Below are positions 25,675 to 34,524 of a stretch of DNA of 64,000 nt, one piece after another (the first letter of the stretch is position 1; every line of letters starts with the position of its first letter). Source of the stretch: CAMLHP01 sp035759745 (GTDB lineage: Bacteria; Gemmatimonadota; Gemmatimonadetes; Gemmatimonadales; GWC2-71-9); assembly GCA_035759745.1 (NCBI GenBank), contig DASTUF010000044.1, forward strand, positions 13,657 to 77,656, written 5' to 3'. The notes under the pieces were generated by a model. It saw nothing but the letters and a program-made list of their open reading frames with translations. It searched no databases and was not told the DNA's origin. The translations under genes were made by a program, and so were the position numbers.

Positions 25675-26698
25675 GGCCGCGCCGGCGCGCGGCCTTCGCA
25701 CGTCGGACTACGACTACCACCTGCCCGCCGACCTGGTGGCCCAGCATCCCGCCGAGCGCCGGGATGCGAGCCGCCTGCTGGTGGTGAATCGCGCGAGCGG
25801 CACCCTCAGCGACGCTCATTTCAGCGACTTCGCCACCATGGTGCCCGCCGGCGACGTGGTCTGTCTCAACACCACCCGGGTGCGACACGCCCGGCTGCGC
25901 GCCACCCGGCCCTCCGGCGCCCCCGCCGAGGTGCTGCTGATCCACCCGCTCAGTGACGGGGCGTGGCTCGCGATGGGCCGGCCCGGCAGCGCGCTGCGAC
26001 CGGGCAAGCGGGTGATGCTTGCACCCGACGCGGCGATCGAAACGATGGCGGTGCGTCCTGACGGCGAGCGCGAGGTCCGCTTCGTGGGGATCAGCGCGGA
26101 GGAAGCGATCGCCCGCTACGGACTGCTTCCGCTCCCACCCTACATCACGCGCGACGCGGATGTTGAGGACGAGGAGCGCTACCAGACGGTCTATGCTGAG
26201 CGTGAGGGCAGCGTCGCGGCGCCGACCGCCGGACTGCACTTCACACCCGAAGTGCTTGAGATGCTGCGCACCAACGGTGCGACGATTGCGCCGCTCGATC
26301 TCGAGGTTGGGCCCGGCACCTTCAAGCCGGTGGACGAGGATGACCCGCGCAACCACCCGATGCACGAAGAGCAGTTCGCCATTCCGGCGGCCACCTCGGC
26401 CGCGCTCGCGGAGGCGCGCGCGCGCGGCAACCAGGTGTGGGCGGTGGGCACCACGGTGGTGCGTGCGCTGGAAGCGGCCGCCCGTGGCGAGCAGCACGCC
26501 ACCCGGCTGCTGATCATGCCGGGACACCGGTTCCGGTCCGTGGATCACCTCGTCACCAACTTCCACCTGCCGCGCAGCACCCTGCTGATGCTGGTGGCGG
26601 CATTCGCCGGCTACGACCTGACCATGCGCGCGTACGAGCACGCGGTCGCCCAGCGCTACCGTTTCTACTCCTACGGCGACGCGATGGTGATCCTGTGA
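25667..26698 (+). CDS. queA: tRNA preQ1(34) S-adenosylmethionine ribosyltransferase-isomerase
   Basis: This 343-residue enzyme transfers and isomerises the ribosyl moiety of SAM onto preQ1 in tRNA to give epoxyqueuosine. Conserved segments are SDYDYHLPADLVAQHP at the N-terminus, VAAPTAGLHFTPE, and the C-terminal NFHLPRSTLLMLVAAFAG. The ATG at 25667 is inside the end of ruvB, and the stop overlaps the tgt GTG. With tgt next, the cell can make queuosine from preQ1; preQ1 synthesis genes are not in the window. Confidence 0.96.
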   Translation: MNEAAPARGLRTSDYDYHLPADLVAQHPAERRDASRLLVVNRASGTLSDAHFSDFATMVPAGDVVCLNTTRVRHARLRATRPSGAPAEVLLIHPLSDGAWLAMGRPGSALRPGKRVMLAPDAAIETMAVRPDGEREVRFVGISAEEAIARYGLLPLPPYITRDADVEDEERYQTVYAEREGSVAAPTAGLHFTPEVLEMLRTNGATIAPLDLEVGPGTFKPVDEDDPRNHPMHEEQFAIPAATSAALAEARARGNQVWAVGTTVVRALEAAARGEQHATRLLIMPGHRFRSVDHLVTNFHLPRSTLLMLVAAFAGYDLTMRAYEHAVAQRYRFYSYGDAMVIL

Positions 26699-27831
26699 CG
26701 GCGGGCTTCGAATTGGAGGCCACCGTTGGTGCGGCGCGCGCGGGCACGCTGGTGGTCCCCCGTGGCGCGGTCCGGACGCCCTGCTTCATGCCGGTCGGCA
26801 CTCTCGGCGCGGTGCGCGGCTTGTCGGCCGATGAGGTGCGCCGTTCCGGCGCCCAGATCGTGCTCGGCAACACCTACCACCTGCACCTGCGTCCGGGCGA
26901 GAACGTGGTGCGCGCGATGGGCGGCCTCGCGCGCTTCACCGGATGGAATGGCCCCACCCTCACCGACTCGGGCGGATTCCAGGTCTTCTCGCTGGAAACG
27001 CTCCGCACCATCGAAGAGGACGGCGTCGAGTTTCGCAGCCATGTGGACGGTTCGCTCCGCCACCTCACGCCCGAACGCTCGATCGAGATCCAGCGCGCGC
27101 TGGGCGCCGACATAGCGATGCAGTTCGACCATGTGGTCCCGGGGCAGGCCAGCCACGATCTCGCCCGGCTCGGCATGGAGCGAAGCCTGCGGTGGCTGAC
27201 TCGCGCCGCGGACCACGCGGCCCAACTGGAGCAGGAACAGCCGGTGCCCCAGGTGCTCTGGCCCATCATCCAGGGCGGCACCCACGCAGATCTTCGCCGG
27301 GCTTCACTGGCCGGCATCCTCGACCGGGGCGACTGGACCGGCATTGCCATCGGGGGGCTCTCGGTAGGCGAGCCCAAGCCGGTGATGCACCGGGTGCTGG
27401 AGGAGCTGGAACCGGCGCTGCCGAGTGAACGGCCCCGTTATCTTATGGGGGTAGGATTTCCCGAGGATCTAGTCGAGGGAATCGCCCGCGGCGTTGACCT
27501 GTTCGACTGCGTAGCGCCCACCCGCAACGGCCGCCACGGCACTGCCTGGACCTCGGCCGGCCGGGTGAACGTGAAGGCGCAGGTCAACCGGCTGTCGGAT
27601 GCGCCGCTCGATCCCGAGTGCGACTGCGACACCTGCCGCACTACGTCGAGGGCGTTCCTGCGACACCTGTTCGTGGTGGGTGAGATCCTGGGCCTGCGGC
27701 TGGTGTCGCTGCACAACATCCACTTCCTCGTCCGGCTGGCGGACGAGGCGCGCGGGCACATCCTGCGTGGCACGTTCGACGGCTGGCGCCGGGACTGGCT
27801 CGAGCGCCACCACCAACGAGGAATGCCGTGA
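26695..27831 (+). CDS. tgt: Queuine/preQ1 tRNA-guanine transglycosylase
   Basis: This 378-residue TIM-barrel enzyme exchanges guanine-34 for preQ1 in queuosine tRNAs. The proton-acceptor Asp is in LTDSGGFQVFS, the nucleophile Asp is in LFDCVAPTRNGRHG, and the zinc site is CDCDTC followed by a histidine 15 residues later. I place the start at the GTG at 26695 in a GTGA overlap with queA, which gives the expected N-terminus. Confidence 0.96.
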   Translation: MTAGFELEATVGAARAGTLVVPRGAVRTPCFMPVGTLGAVRGLSADEVRRSGAQIVLGNTYHLHLRPGENVVRAMGGLARFTGWNGPTLTDSGGFQVFSLETLRTIEEDGVEFRSHVDGSLRHLTPERSIEIQRALGADIAMQFDHVVPGQASHDLARLGMERSLRWLTRAADHAAQLEQEQPVPQVLWPIIQGGTHADLRRASLAGILDRGDWTGIAIGGLSVGEPKPVMHRVLEELEPALPSERPRYLMGVGFPEDLVEGIARGVDLFDCVAPTRNGRHGTAWTSAGRVNVKAQVNRLSDAPLDPECDCDTCRTTSRAFLRHLFVVGEILGLRLVSLHNIHFLVRLADEARGHILRGTFDGWRRDWLERHHQRGMP

Positions 27832-28175
27832 GTCTTTCCCTCATCGCTGTGCTGCAGCAGTCCACCCCGGGCGGCGGCATGGGCATCCTGGCTTTTCAGG
27901 TGCTCGCCATCGGCCTGGTGTTCTACTTCCTGATCCTTCGCCCCCAGGGGCGGGCCCGGAAGGCCCACGCCGCGCTGCTCGCCGGACTCAAGAGGAACGA
28001 CGATGTCATGACCGCCGGCGGCATCATCGGGAAGGTCAAGGACATCAAGGAAGTGGAAAGCAACGGCGTGAAGGAGAGCCGGGTCACCATCGAGAGCGGC
28101 GGCACCACGCTGATCGTCGAGCGGTCCCGGATCGTGCGGGTGGGCGGAAGCACCCCGGTGGGTGGGCAGGGCTGA
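27828..28175 (+). CDS. yajC: Preprotein translocase subunit YajC
   Basis: This 115-residue protein has one membrane span (LAFQVLAIGLVFYFLILRP) followed by a cytoplasmic domain with DVMTAGGIIGKV and TLIVERSRIVRV, the YajC pattern. YajC associates with SecDF and the SecYEG translocon. It starts with GTG in a GTGA overlap with tgt, the classic tgt-yajC neighbourhood; secD and secF do not follow here. Confidence 0.93.
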   Translation: MSLSLIAVLQQSTPGGGMGILAFQVLAIGLVFYFLILRPQGRARKAHAALLAGLKRNDDVMTAGGIIGKVKDIKEVESNGVKESRVTIESGGTTLIVERSRIVRVGGSTPVGGQG

Positions 28176-28711
28176 TGGCACTGCGGCCGCTGCACATCCT
28201 GGGCTCGCCCGCGCTGCGGGCGGAGAGCGCCCCGGTGGACGCGGTGGACGATGACGTGCGCCAGCTGGTGGAGGACATGTTCCAGACCATGGACGCGTCG
28301 AGGGGCGTGGGCCTGGCCGCCAACCAGATCGGCGTGACCCAGCGGGTGGCGGTGATCGATGCCGAGGGCCAGCGCTTCGCGATGATCAATCCGCGGCTGG
28401 TCGAGGTCGAGGGCAAGGCCACCGCCGAGGAAGGATGCCTCTCGATCCCCGACGTCTTCGCCGATGTCACCCGCCCCGAGCGGGTGGTGCTCGAAGCGCT
28501 CGACGCCGAAGGCAGGCCGTTCCGGCTGGAGGCCGGCGGGCTCATTGCCCGCGCGGTCCAGCACGAGATCGATCACCTCGACGGAATCCTCTTCCTCGAC
28601 CACCTCGGCCCGGTCAAGCGCAAGATGTTGTTCTCGCGCTGGAAGAAGGAGCACAAGGATGACGCGACCTGGCTCAAGGAGGTGACGGCCGAGCCATCGG
28701 CCAGCGACTGA
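28175..28711 (+). CDS. def: Peptide deformylase
   Basis: This 178-residue metallohydrolase removes the N-formyl group from new proteins. All three family motifs are present: GVGLAANQIG, EEGCLSIP (metal-binding Cys) and HEIDHLDG (two His ligands and the catalytic Glu). ATG 28175 overlaps the last base of yajC. The def-fmt order downstream is the usual one. Confidence 0.96.
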   Translation: MALRPLHILGSPALRAESAPVDAVDDDVRQLVEDMFQTMDASRGVGLAANQIGVTQRVAVIDAEGQRFAMINPRLVEVEGKATAEEGCLSIPDVFADVTRPERVVLEALDAEGRPFRLEAGGLIARAVQHEIDHLDGILFLDHLGPVKRKMLFSRWKKEHKDDATWLKEVTAEPSASD

Positions 28712-29640
28712 TGCGGATCGTGTTCTTCGGGACGCCGGCCTTCGCCGCGTCCTCGCTTACCGCCCTGCTCGAGGCGGGGCAGCATGTCACCGGCGTCGTC
28801 TCCCAGCCTGACCGGCCCCAGGGCCGCTCCCGCTCGAACCTCGTGCCGCCTCCGGTGAAGCTGGTTGCCGAAGAGGCCGGACTCCCGCTGCTGCAGCCGG
28901 AGCGCCCCAGCGGCGATGTGTTCCTCGCTGCCCTGCGCCGCTTCGAGGCCGATCTCGGAGTGGTGGTGGCCTACGGGCACCTGCTGCGGCCCGAAGTGCT
29001 CGCGGTGCCTCGCCTCGGCATGCTCAACGTGCATGCATCGCTGCTGCCGCTGCTGCGCGGGGCTGCGCCGATTCCGTGGGCCATCGCCCAGGGCGAACGC
29101 GAGACCGGCATCAGCATCATGCAGATGGAGAAGGGACTCGACAGCGGGCCGGTGTACCTGCGGGTGGAGACGCCCATCGGTCCGACGGAGACCGGCGGCG
29201 AACTGACGACCCGGCTGGCGGCGCTGGGCGCACACGCGCTGCTCGAAGTGCTGGCGCGCATGGAAGGCGGCGGGTCGGTCCAGGCGGAGCCGCAGCACCA
29301 CGAGGCCGCCACCGTCGCGCCCAAGCTCACCCGCGAAACGGCGCGGGTGAACTGGGCCGCGCCGGCGGAAGAGATTGCACGACGCATCCGCGCCTTCGAT
29401 CCGGTGCCTGGCGCGTGGACCACGCTCGGCGGCAACACAGTGAAGGTGTTCGGCGCCCGCACCGCAGCCGGCAGCGGCGTGCCCGGAGCGGTGCTCCAGG
29501 CGGGTGACGAGTTGCTGGTGGCCGCCGGTGACGAGCGGGCGGTGACGATCAGCGAGGTGCAACCGGCGGGCAAGCGTCGCATTCCAGCCGGCGACTGGGT
29601 GCGAGGTCGCGGCATCGCCGCAGGCCAGCGGCTGGAATGA
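28711..29640 (+). CDS. fmt: Methionyl-tRNA formyltransferase
   Basis: This 309-residue enzyme formylates initiator Met-tRNA using 10-formyl-tetrahydrofolate. The N-terminal domain has RIVFFGTPAFAASSL and the catalytic region LNVHASLLPLLRGAAPI. The usual LDTGD-like loop reads LDSGPVY, and a C-terminal OB domain follows. Many homologues have an Arg after SLLP where this one has Leu, a small deviation near the tRNA-binding loop. It shares one base with def and overlaps thiE. Confidence 0.95.
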   Translation: MRIVFFGTPAFAASSLTALLEAGQHVTGVVSQPDRPQGRSRSNLVPPPVKLVAEEAGLPLLQPERPSGDVFLAALRRFEADLGVVVAYGHLLRPEVLAVPRLGMLNVHASLLPLLRGAAPIPWAIAQGERETGISIMQMEKGLDSGPVYLRVETPIGPTETGGELTTRLAALGAHALLEVLARMEGGGSVQAEPQHHEAATVAPKLTRETARVNWAAPAEEIARRIRAFDPVPGAWTTLGGNTVKVFGARTAAGSGVPGAVLQAGDELLVAAGDERAVTISEVQPAGKRRIPAGDWVRGRGIAAGQRLE

Positions 29641-30260
29641 GGCCGCTCCCCCGGCTGCACGCGATCACCGATCCGTCGGTGCTCGCGCTCGATGACCTCG
29701 GCATCCGCGCCGCGGCGATCGCGGCAGCGGGAGCATCGGTGGCACTGCACGCCCGCGACCGGCAGGCGGGAGGAGCCCGGCTCGCGGCCCTGGCCGCACG
29801 CCTGGTCTCGCTGGCCTGGCCACCCGAGGCAAGCGTGATCGTCGCCGGGCGCCCCGATGTAGCGCTCGCCGTGGGAGCGCAGGGCGTGCAGCTTGCTGCG
29901 GGCGAGCTCGCGCCGGCGGATGCGAGGAAGGTGCTGCCGCTTGGCTGGATCGGGCGCTCGGTGCACTCGGCCGACGAGGCCGCCCGTGCCGCCCACGAAG
30001 GCGCAGACTATGTGCTCGCGGGAAATGTGTTCGAGACGGCCTCGCATCCCGGTCGTCCCGCCGCGGGCCTGGAGTTGATCGCCGCCGCCGCGCGCACCGG
30101 CCTTCCGGTGATCGCCATCGGCGGCATTACCGCCGCCAACGCGGCGGCGGCGCGAGATGCTGGTGCCTGGGGTGTAGCCGCGATCCGGGCGCTGTGGCAT
30201 GTGGAGGATTCCGCGGCGGCAACATTGGCTCTGCTTGAGCCCTGGATGGAGGACGTATGA
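29637..30260 (+). CDS. thiE: Thiamine-phosphate synthase family protein
   Basis: This 207-residue TIM-barrel enzyme couples thiazole phosphate and HMP-pyrophosphate. It has the early LHAITD strand, GVQLAAGELAPADAR, SVHSADEAARAAHEGADYVLAGNVF and IGGITAANAAAARDAGAWGVA, which match ThiE/TenI. TenI-type paralogues share this fold but have other roles. The arginine-rich catalytic loop is not strongly canonical, so a TenI-like function is possible. It overlaps fmt and thiS by 4 bp each. Confidence 0.85.
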   Translation: MRPLPRLHAITDPSVLALDDLGIRAAAIAAAGASVALHARDRQAGGARLAALAARLVSLAWPPEASVIVAGRPDVALAVGAQGVQLAAGELAPADARKVLPLGWIGRSVHSADEAARAAHEGADYVLAGNVFETASHPGRPAAGLELIAAAARTGLPVIAIGGITAANAAAARDAGAWGVAAIRALWHVEDSAAATLALLEPWMEDV

Positions 30261-30466
30261 CGGAAGTTGTCGTAACCCTGAACGGCGAGGAGGCCACAAT
30301 CCCGGGTCCCGCCTCGCTGGCGGCGCTGCTCGAGCACCTTGGTCTCGACCCGCGCGCGGTGGCGATCGAGCATAATCGCGAGATCGTGCGCCGCGCGCAG
30401 CTGGCGTCAACGCCGGTGGCAGCGGGCGACACGATCGAGGTGGTGCACTTCGTGGGCGGTGGGTGA
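30257..30466 (+). CDS. thiS: Sulfur carrier protein ThiS
   Basis: This 69-residue ubiquitin-fold protein ends in VVHFVGGG. The C-terminal Gly-Gly becomes a thiocarboxylate that donates sulfur to the thiazole ring. It lies between thiE and thiG, its enzymatic partners. ThiF and ThiO/ThiH are not in the window. Confidence 0.94.
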   Translation: MTEVVVTLNGEEATIPGPASLAALLEHLGLDPRAVAIEHNREIVRRAQLASTPVAAGDTIEVVHFVGGG

Positions 30467-30470
30467 GGCC

Positions 30471-31250
30471 ATGGACATCGACACTCCCTTTGAAATCGGG
30501 GGCCGGCAGTTTCGCTCCCGCTTGATGGTGGGCACCGGCAAGTATGCCGGCAATCAGCAGATGGTGGATGCGATTACCGCTTCCGGCGCCGAGATAGTGA
30601 CGGTGGCGGTGCGGAGGGTGGACCTCGATCGCAGCAGGGAGGAAAGCGTCCTCCACCACCTCTCAGCCGATCACTTCTTCCTCCTCGCCAACACCGCCGG
30701 GTGCTACACCGCCGATGAGGCGGTGCGGTACGCACGGCTGGGGCGCGAGGCGGGATTCAACGAGTTCGTGAAGCTGGAAGTGATCGGTGACAAGGAGACG
30801 TTGCTTCCCGACGTGGCCGGATTGCTCGAAGCGACGCGCATCCTGGTGGCCGAGGGTTTCACCGTGCTGGCCTACACCAACGACGATCTCATCACCGCGC
30901 TCCGGCTGGAAGAGGCCGGTGCGGCCGCGGTCATGCCGCTGGCTTCGCCCATCGGGAGCGGCCTCGGGATGCTCAATCCCTATTCGATCCGCACCATCAA
31001 GTCCCGGCTGTCGGTGCCGGTGGTGGTGGATGCCGGAGTTGGCACCGCGTCGGATGCGTGCATCGTGATGGAGCAGGGCGTGGACGGGATACTCATGAAC
31101 ACCGCGCTGGCAGCGGCAGAGGAGCCGGTGGCCATGGCCCATGCGATGAAGCTCGCCACCGAGGCCGGACGCGCCGCCTATCTCGCCGGGCGCATGCCCC
31201 GGCGCGAAGTGGCAGTACCATCGAGCCCCGAGCTCGGTATGCTGGCCTGA
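30471..31250 (+). CDS. thiG: Thiazole synthase ThiG
   Basis: This 259-residue TIM-barrel enzyme builds the thiazole phosphate from deoxyxylulose 5-phosphate, dehydroglycine and ThiS thiocarboxylate. The Schiff-base lysine lies in FVKLEVIGD, and the phosphate-binding end reads GVGTASDACIVMEQGVDGILMNTA. ATG 30471 follows the thiS stop by 4 bp. The protein is complete. Confidence 0.96.
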   Translation: MDIDTPFEIGGRQFRSRLMVGTGKYAGNQQMVDAITASGAEIVTVAVRRVDLDRSREESVLHHLSADHFFLLANTAGCYTADEAVRYARLGREAGFNEFVKLEVIGDKETLLPDVAGLLEATRILVAEGFTVLAYTNDDLITALRLEEAGAAAVMPLASPIGSGLGMLNPYSIRTIKSRLSVPVVVDAGVGTASDACIVMEQGVDGILMNTALAAAEEPVAMAHAMKLATEAGRAAYLAGRMPRREVAVPSSPELGMLA

Positions 31251-31270
31251 CGCTTCCGGCCCACCCGACG

Positions 31271-32596
31271 ATGGCCCGCCGCAAGTCCGTTCCCGGCATG
31301 GCTCCGCGCCGTGCCGCGCTGAAGGCGCTCACCCAGGTGCGCGACGGCCGGCCATTCGATGCCGCGCTCACCGCGGCGGTGCCCCGTCTCGCCGACCCCG
31401 ATCGCCGGCTGGTGCACGAACTCGCCGCCGGCGTCCTGCGCCACCAGAGCGAACTCGATGCGGTGCTGTCGCCGCTGGTTCCGCGCGGATGGAAGGCGGT
31501 CGCACCGGCGCTGCAGGACGTGCTGAGGATTGGTGCGTTTCAGCTGACCCGGCTCGATCGCGTGCCGGCGCACGCGGCGGTGAGCACCACCGTCGAGCTG
31601 GCGCGCGAAGCGTCAGGCGCCCGCGCCAGCGGCTTCGTCAACGCCGTGCTGCGCAAGGTGAGCAACGGGCCGGGGCTTTTCGCCGATACCGAGCCGGCAC
31701 CCATCGATGCCACAAGCGCCGCGGACCTCGCCGCGCGGCACTCCCATCCCGAGTGGCTGGTGGCCCGCTGGCTGGATCGCTTCGGCGCCGACGACACCGC
31801 GCGGCTGCTGGCGTGGAACAACCGGGTGCCGACGTTGGTGCTGCAGCCGGCCCGGCAGGATGTCGAAGCGCTGGAGCAGCGCTGGCGCGAGGCCGGAGTG
31901 AAAGTGTCGCCGGCGCCTTTCGGGGCCGGGCTGGTCACCGATCGCAGCCGGCCCGATGAGCTGCCCGGCTTCGTCGAAGGCGCGTTCTACGTGCAGGACC
32001 CCGCCCAGGCGCTCGTGGCCTGGTTTGCCGACTTCACGCCCGGTACGACGGTGCTCGATCTCTGCGCGGCGCCCGGCGGCAAGGCGCTGGCGCTGGGACG
32101 GAGCGCGGGGATGCTGGCTGCGCTCGAGCGTCACCCGCGCCGAGCCGAGCGCCTCGCCGATAACCTCAGGCGTGCGGGCAGCGGGCGAGAGCATGCCGTC
32201 ATCGGCGACGCCCTTGCTGCGCCCTTCCGCGCCCAGGATGCGGTCCTGCTGGATGCACCCTGCCTTGGGACCGGCACCTTCGCCCGCCACCCCGACGCGC
32301 GCTGGCGCGTGTCCGAGGAAGCCCTGAAGGAGCTGGCAGCTCGGCAGGCACAGCTGCTCGACGCCGCCGCCGAGCTCGTGTCCCCCGGAGGGTTGTTAGT
32401 TTACGCCACGTGCTCCCTCGAACCGGAAGAGAATCAGGCCCAGGTGGCCGCGTTCCTGAAGCGGCATGGCGCCTTCCGTCGCGAACCGTCGGATGTGCCA
32501 CCGACGCTGCTCAGTCCGGATGGCGACCTGGTGCTCCTGCCCCAGCGGCATGGCACCGACGGCGGGTTTGCCGCCCGGCTCCGCCGCCAGGGCTGA
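31271..32596 (+). CDS. rsmB: 16S rRNA m5C967 methyltransferase
   Basis: This 441-residue protein has an N-terminal NusB-like RNA-binding domain (RAALKALTQVRDGRPFDAAL, about residues 12-135). It is followed by a SAM-dependent m5C methyltransferase domain. SAM motif I is LDLCAAPGGKALALG, the DAPC motif carries one catalytic cysteine, and the second is in YATCSLEPEEN. ATG 31271 is chosen; ATG 31298 is an alternative. It follows thiG by 20 bp. The fmt-rsmB pairing common in bacteria is here interrupted by the three thi genes. Confidence 0.94.
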   Translation: MARRKSVPGMAPRRAALKALTQVRDGRPFDAALTAAVPRLADPDRRLVHELAAGVLRHQSELDAVLSPLVPRGWKAVAPALQDVLRIGAFQLTRLDRVPAHAAVSTTVELAREASGARASGFVNAVLRKVSNGPGLFADTEPAPIDATSAADLAARHSHPEWLVARWLDRFGADDTARLLAWNNRVPTLVLQPARQDVEALEQRWREAGVKVSPAPFGAGLVTDRSRPDELPGFVEGAFYVQDPAQALVAWFADFTPGTTVLDLCAAPGGKALALGRSAGMLAALERHPRRAERLADNLRRAGSGREHAVIGDALAAPFRAQDAVLLDAPCLGTGTFARHPDARWRVSEEALKELAARQAQLLDAAAELVSPGGLLVYATCSLEPEENQAQVAAFLKRHGAFRREPSDVPPTLLSPDGDLVLLPQRHGTDGGFAARLRRQG

Positions 32597-32603
32597 GGCT
32601 GCA

Positions 32604-33278
32604 ATGAAATTCCGCCGACACGGCAAACCCGTGCGCGACGATGCGGAAGGGGCGCACGTGAGCGCGCCCGATCAGGTGGGTGCGCCCGAGCCAGAGCGCC
32701 GCGGCATCGCGCGCCGTGGGGTTGCCCTCGCAAACGCCCCGGCCGCCGAGTCGCCGAGCCGCCGAGCCGCCCGCCCGCTTCGCGACATCTTCATCATCGT
32801 CCTCATCGGCCTGGTCGGATTCCTGGTCGCGTGGATGGTCCTCGCTCCGGTCTCGATCTGGCAGGACGAGGGTACCGTTCCGCGGGTGGTCGGCATGGGA
32901 CTGACCGAGGCGCGCACCGAACTGACGACCCAGGGATACCGGGTGACTGTCGCCGATGGCGACGCGCACATCAGCGCGCCTCGGGGCGAGGTGTACTGGC
33001 AGGACCCGCCGCCAGGAACCACGGCTCCACCCGGCACCAGCGTCACGATCACGGCCAGCACCGGCCTGCTGCAGGTGCCGACCCCTGACGTCGTGGGTCT
33101 CGACCAGGTACAGGCCGAGCGGGTGATCATCGCCAGCGGGCTGAAGGTCGGGGCACGCGACTCGGTAACCGACCGGACCGAAGTCGGTGGAGTGGTACTT
33201 GGCACCCGGCCCTCCGCCGGCATGGCGCGGTCGGTGGGTGCCAGTGTGGACCTGATAGTCAACGGAGCGGCCCGGTGA
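32604..33278 (+). CDS. PASTA-domain single-pass membrane protein
   Basis: This 224-residue protein has a cytoplasmic basic/low-complexity N-terminus and one membrane span (IFIIVLIGLVGFLVAWMVLA, about 63-82). Two extracytoplasmic PASTA repeats follow: PRVVGMGLTEARTELTTQGY and PDVVGLDQVQAERVIIASGL. PASTA repeats in PknB-type kinases and PBPs sense peptidoglycan fragments. Here no kinase or transpeptidase domain is attached. The N-terminal AESPSRRAARP segment is encoded by the gccgagcc octamer repeat (32742-32770). It overlaps rpe by GTGA. Confidence 0.88.
   Translation: MKFRRHGKPVRDDAEGAHVSAPDQVGAPEPERRGIARRGVALANAPAAESPSRRAARPLRDIFIIVLIGLVGFLVAWMVLAPVSIWQDEGTVPRVVGMGLTEARTELTTQGYRVTVADGDAHISAPRGEVYWQDPPPGTTAPPGTSVTITASTGLLQVPTPDVVGLDQVQAERVIIASGLKVGARDSVTDRTEVGGVVLGTRPSAGMARSVGASVDLIVNGAAR
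32742..32770. repeat. In-frame octamer repeat (gccgagcc) in the PASTA gene
   Basis: About three and a half copies of gccgagcc/gccgagtc lie within the cytoplasmic N-terminal region of the PASTA protein, just before the membrane span. They are the same unit as at 2365-2403 in the export ATPase gene. Confidence 0.55.
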
Positions 33279-33940
33279 GCATTCGCATTGCGCCCAGCAT
33301 CCTCAGCACCGATCTCGGCCGCCTGCGCGAGCAGGTCGAGGCTGCGCAGGCCGGCGGCGCCGACTGGCTGCACGTGGACGTCATGGATGGCCACTTCGTG
33401 CCCAACCTGACGTTCGGCTCGCCGTTGATCCGCGCATTGCGCCGGATCTCCGACCTGCCCATCGATGTGCACCTGATGGTCGAACGGCCCGAGCACTACA
33501 TCGAGGAGTACGCCACGCTCGGCGTGTCCGTGTTCACCTTCCATCCCGAGGCCACGGTGCACCTGCAGCGGCACCTCGCCCGGGTGCGGGAGCTGGGCAT
33601 GCTCGCGGGGCTCGCGCTCAATCCCGGCACGCCGGTGGCGCATCTCGAGGAAGTCGTGGACGATGTGGGCCTGGTGCTGGTGATGTCGGTCAATCCCGGC
33701 TTCGGCGGCCAGCGCTACCTGCCCGCGGCCACCGAGAAGATCGCGCGGGTGCGCCGGCTGCTGGACGCCCGCAAGTCGTCCGCGGCGCTGGAAGTGGATG
33801 GAGGCATCACGGTAGCAACCATCGGCGAAGCCTATGCCGCCGGCGCCGACACGTTCGTGGCAGGCACTGCAGTCTTTGGAGAACCCGATGTGGCCGGCGC
33901 GGTACAGGCGCTCCGGGCCGCGTGCAGCGTGCGAGTGTGA
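33275..33940 (+). CDS. rpe: Ribulose-phosphate 3-epimerase
   Basis: This 221-residue TIM-barrel enzyme interconverts ribulose 5-phosphate and xylulose 5-phosphate. Motifs are IAPSILSTDLGRL, WLHVDVMDGHFVPNLTFG (metal-binding His and Asp), DVHLMVERP, VMSVNPGFGGQ and LEVDGGI. It begins with GTG in a GTGA overlap and shares one base with the next gene. Confidence 0.96.
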   Translation: MSIRIAPSILSTDLGRLREQVEAAQAGGADWLHVDVMDGHFVPNLTFGSPLIRALRRISDLPIDVHLMVERPEHYIEEYATLGVSVFTFHPEATVHLQRHLARVRELGMLAGLALNPGTPVAHLEEVVDDVGLVLVMSVNPGFGGQRYLPAATEKIARVRRLLDARKSSAALEVDGGITVATIGEAYAAGADTFVAGTAVFGEPDVAGAVQALRAACSVRV

Positions 33941-34524
33941 TGATGAGTCAGAACCGGAAACAGTGGGTCGTGGTGGCACTGGTGGTAGGTGGCCTGGCGC
34001 TGGGTGCGTGGGCCCTCTCGCGCTTCGGTGGCCCCGATGAGCGCGTGGCGGTGGGCGGGAGGGCGCCGGACTTCAAGCTGGTCGACCTCGCCACCGGCGA
34101 CTCGGTCGACTTGCGCGACCAGTACAAGGGCAAGGTGACCCTGGTCAACATCTGGGCCACCTGGTGCATTCCCTGCCGCCAGGAAATGCCCGCGATGCAG
34201 AAGGCGTGGATCCGGCTCAAGGACTTCGGCTTCGCCATCGCCGCAGTAAGCATCGACGAAGGCTCGGCCGAACCGGTCACCCGCTTTGCCCAGGAACTGG
34301 GCCTCACGTTCGATATCCTGCACGACCGGAGCGGCCGGATCCAGCAGGTGTACCAGACCGCCGGCGTGCCGGAGAGTTTCCTGCTCGACGAGGATGGTGT
34401 CATCCTCAAGCGGGTGATCGGCGCCCACGACTGGAACTCTCCCGCCAACATCGCGCTGATCGAGCGCTCCCTGGGCATCGAGCCATCGGACACGGTCACC
34501 GTGAGCCCCGAGGAGCTGAACTGA
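33940..34524 (+). CDS. TlpA/ResA-like membrane-anchored thioredoxin
   Basis: This 194-residue periplasmic thiol-disulfide oxidoreductase has an N-terminal anchor (VVVALVVGGLALGAWAL). The TlpA-type entry is GGRAPDFKLVDLATG, and the redox motif is WCIPC (Cys76 and Cys79). The conserved cis-Pro segment is GVPESFLLDEDG. Such proteins reduce apocytochromes during cytochrome c maturation or act in envelope redox balance. Haem c proteins are encoded at 1-247 and 36779-38896, so a maturation role would fit. The stop overlaps the CTG start proposed for tsaD. Confidence 0.9.
   Translation: MMSQNRKQWVVVALVVGGLALGAWALSRFGGPDERVAVGGRAPDFKLVDLATGDSVDLRDQYKGKVTLVNIWATWCIPCRQEMPAMQKAWIRLKDFGFAIAAVSIDEGSAEPVTRFAQELGLTFDILHDRSGRIQQVYQTAGVPESFLLDEDGVILKRVIGAHDWNSPANIALIERSLGIEPSDTVTVSPEELN

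Noticed and set aside
29637..31250. TPP riboswitch upstream of thiE
   Set aside because: The thi genes overlap fmt directly and there is no leader. I saw no THI-box-like sequence.
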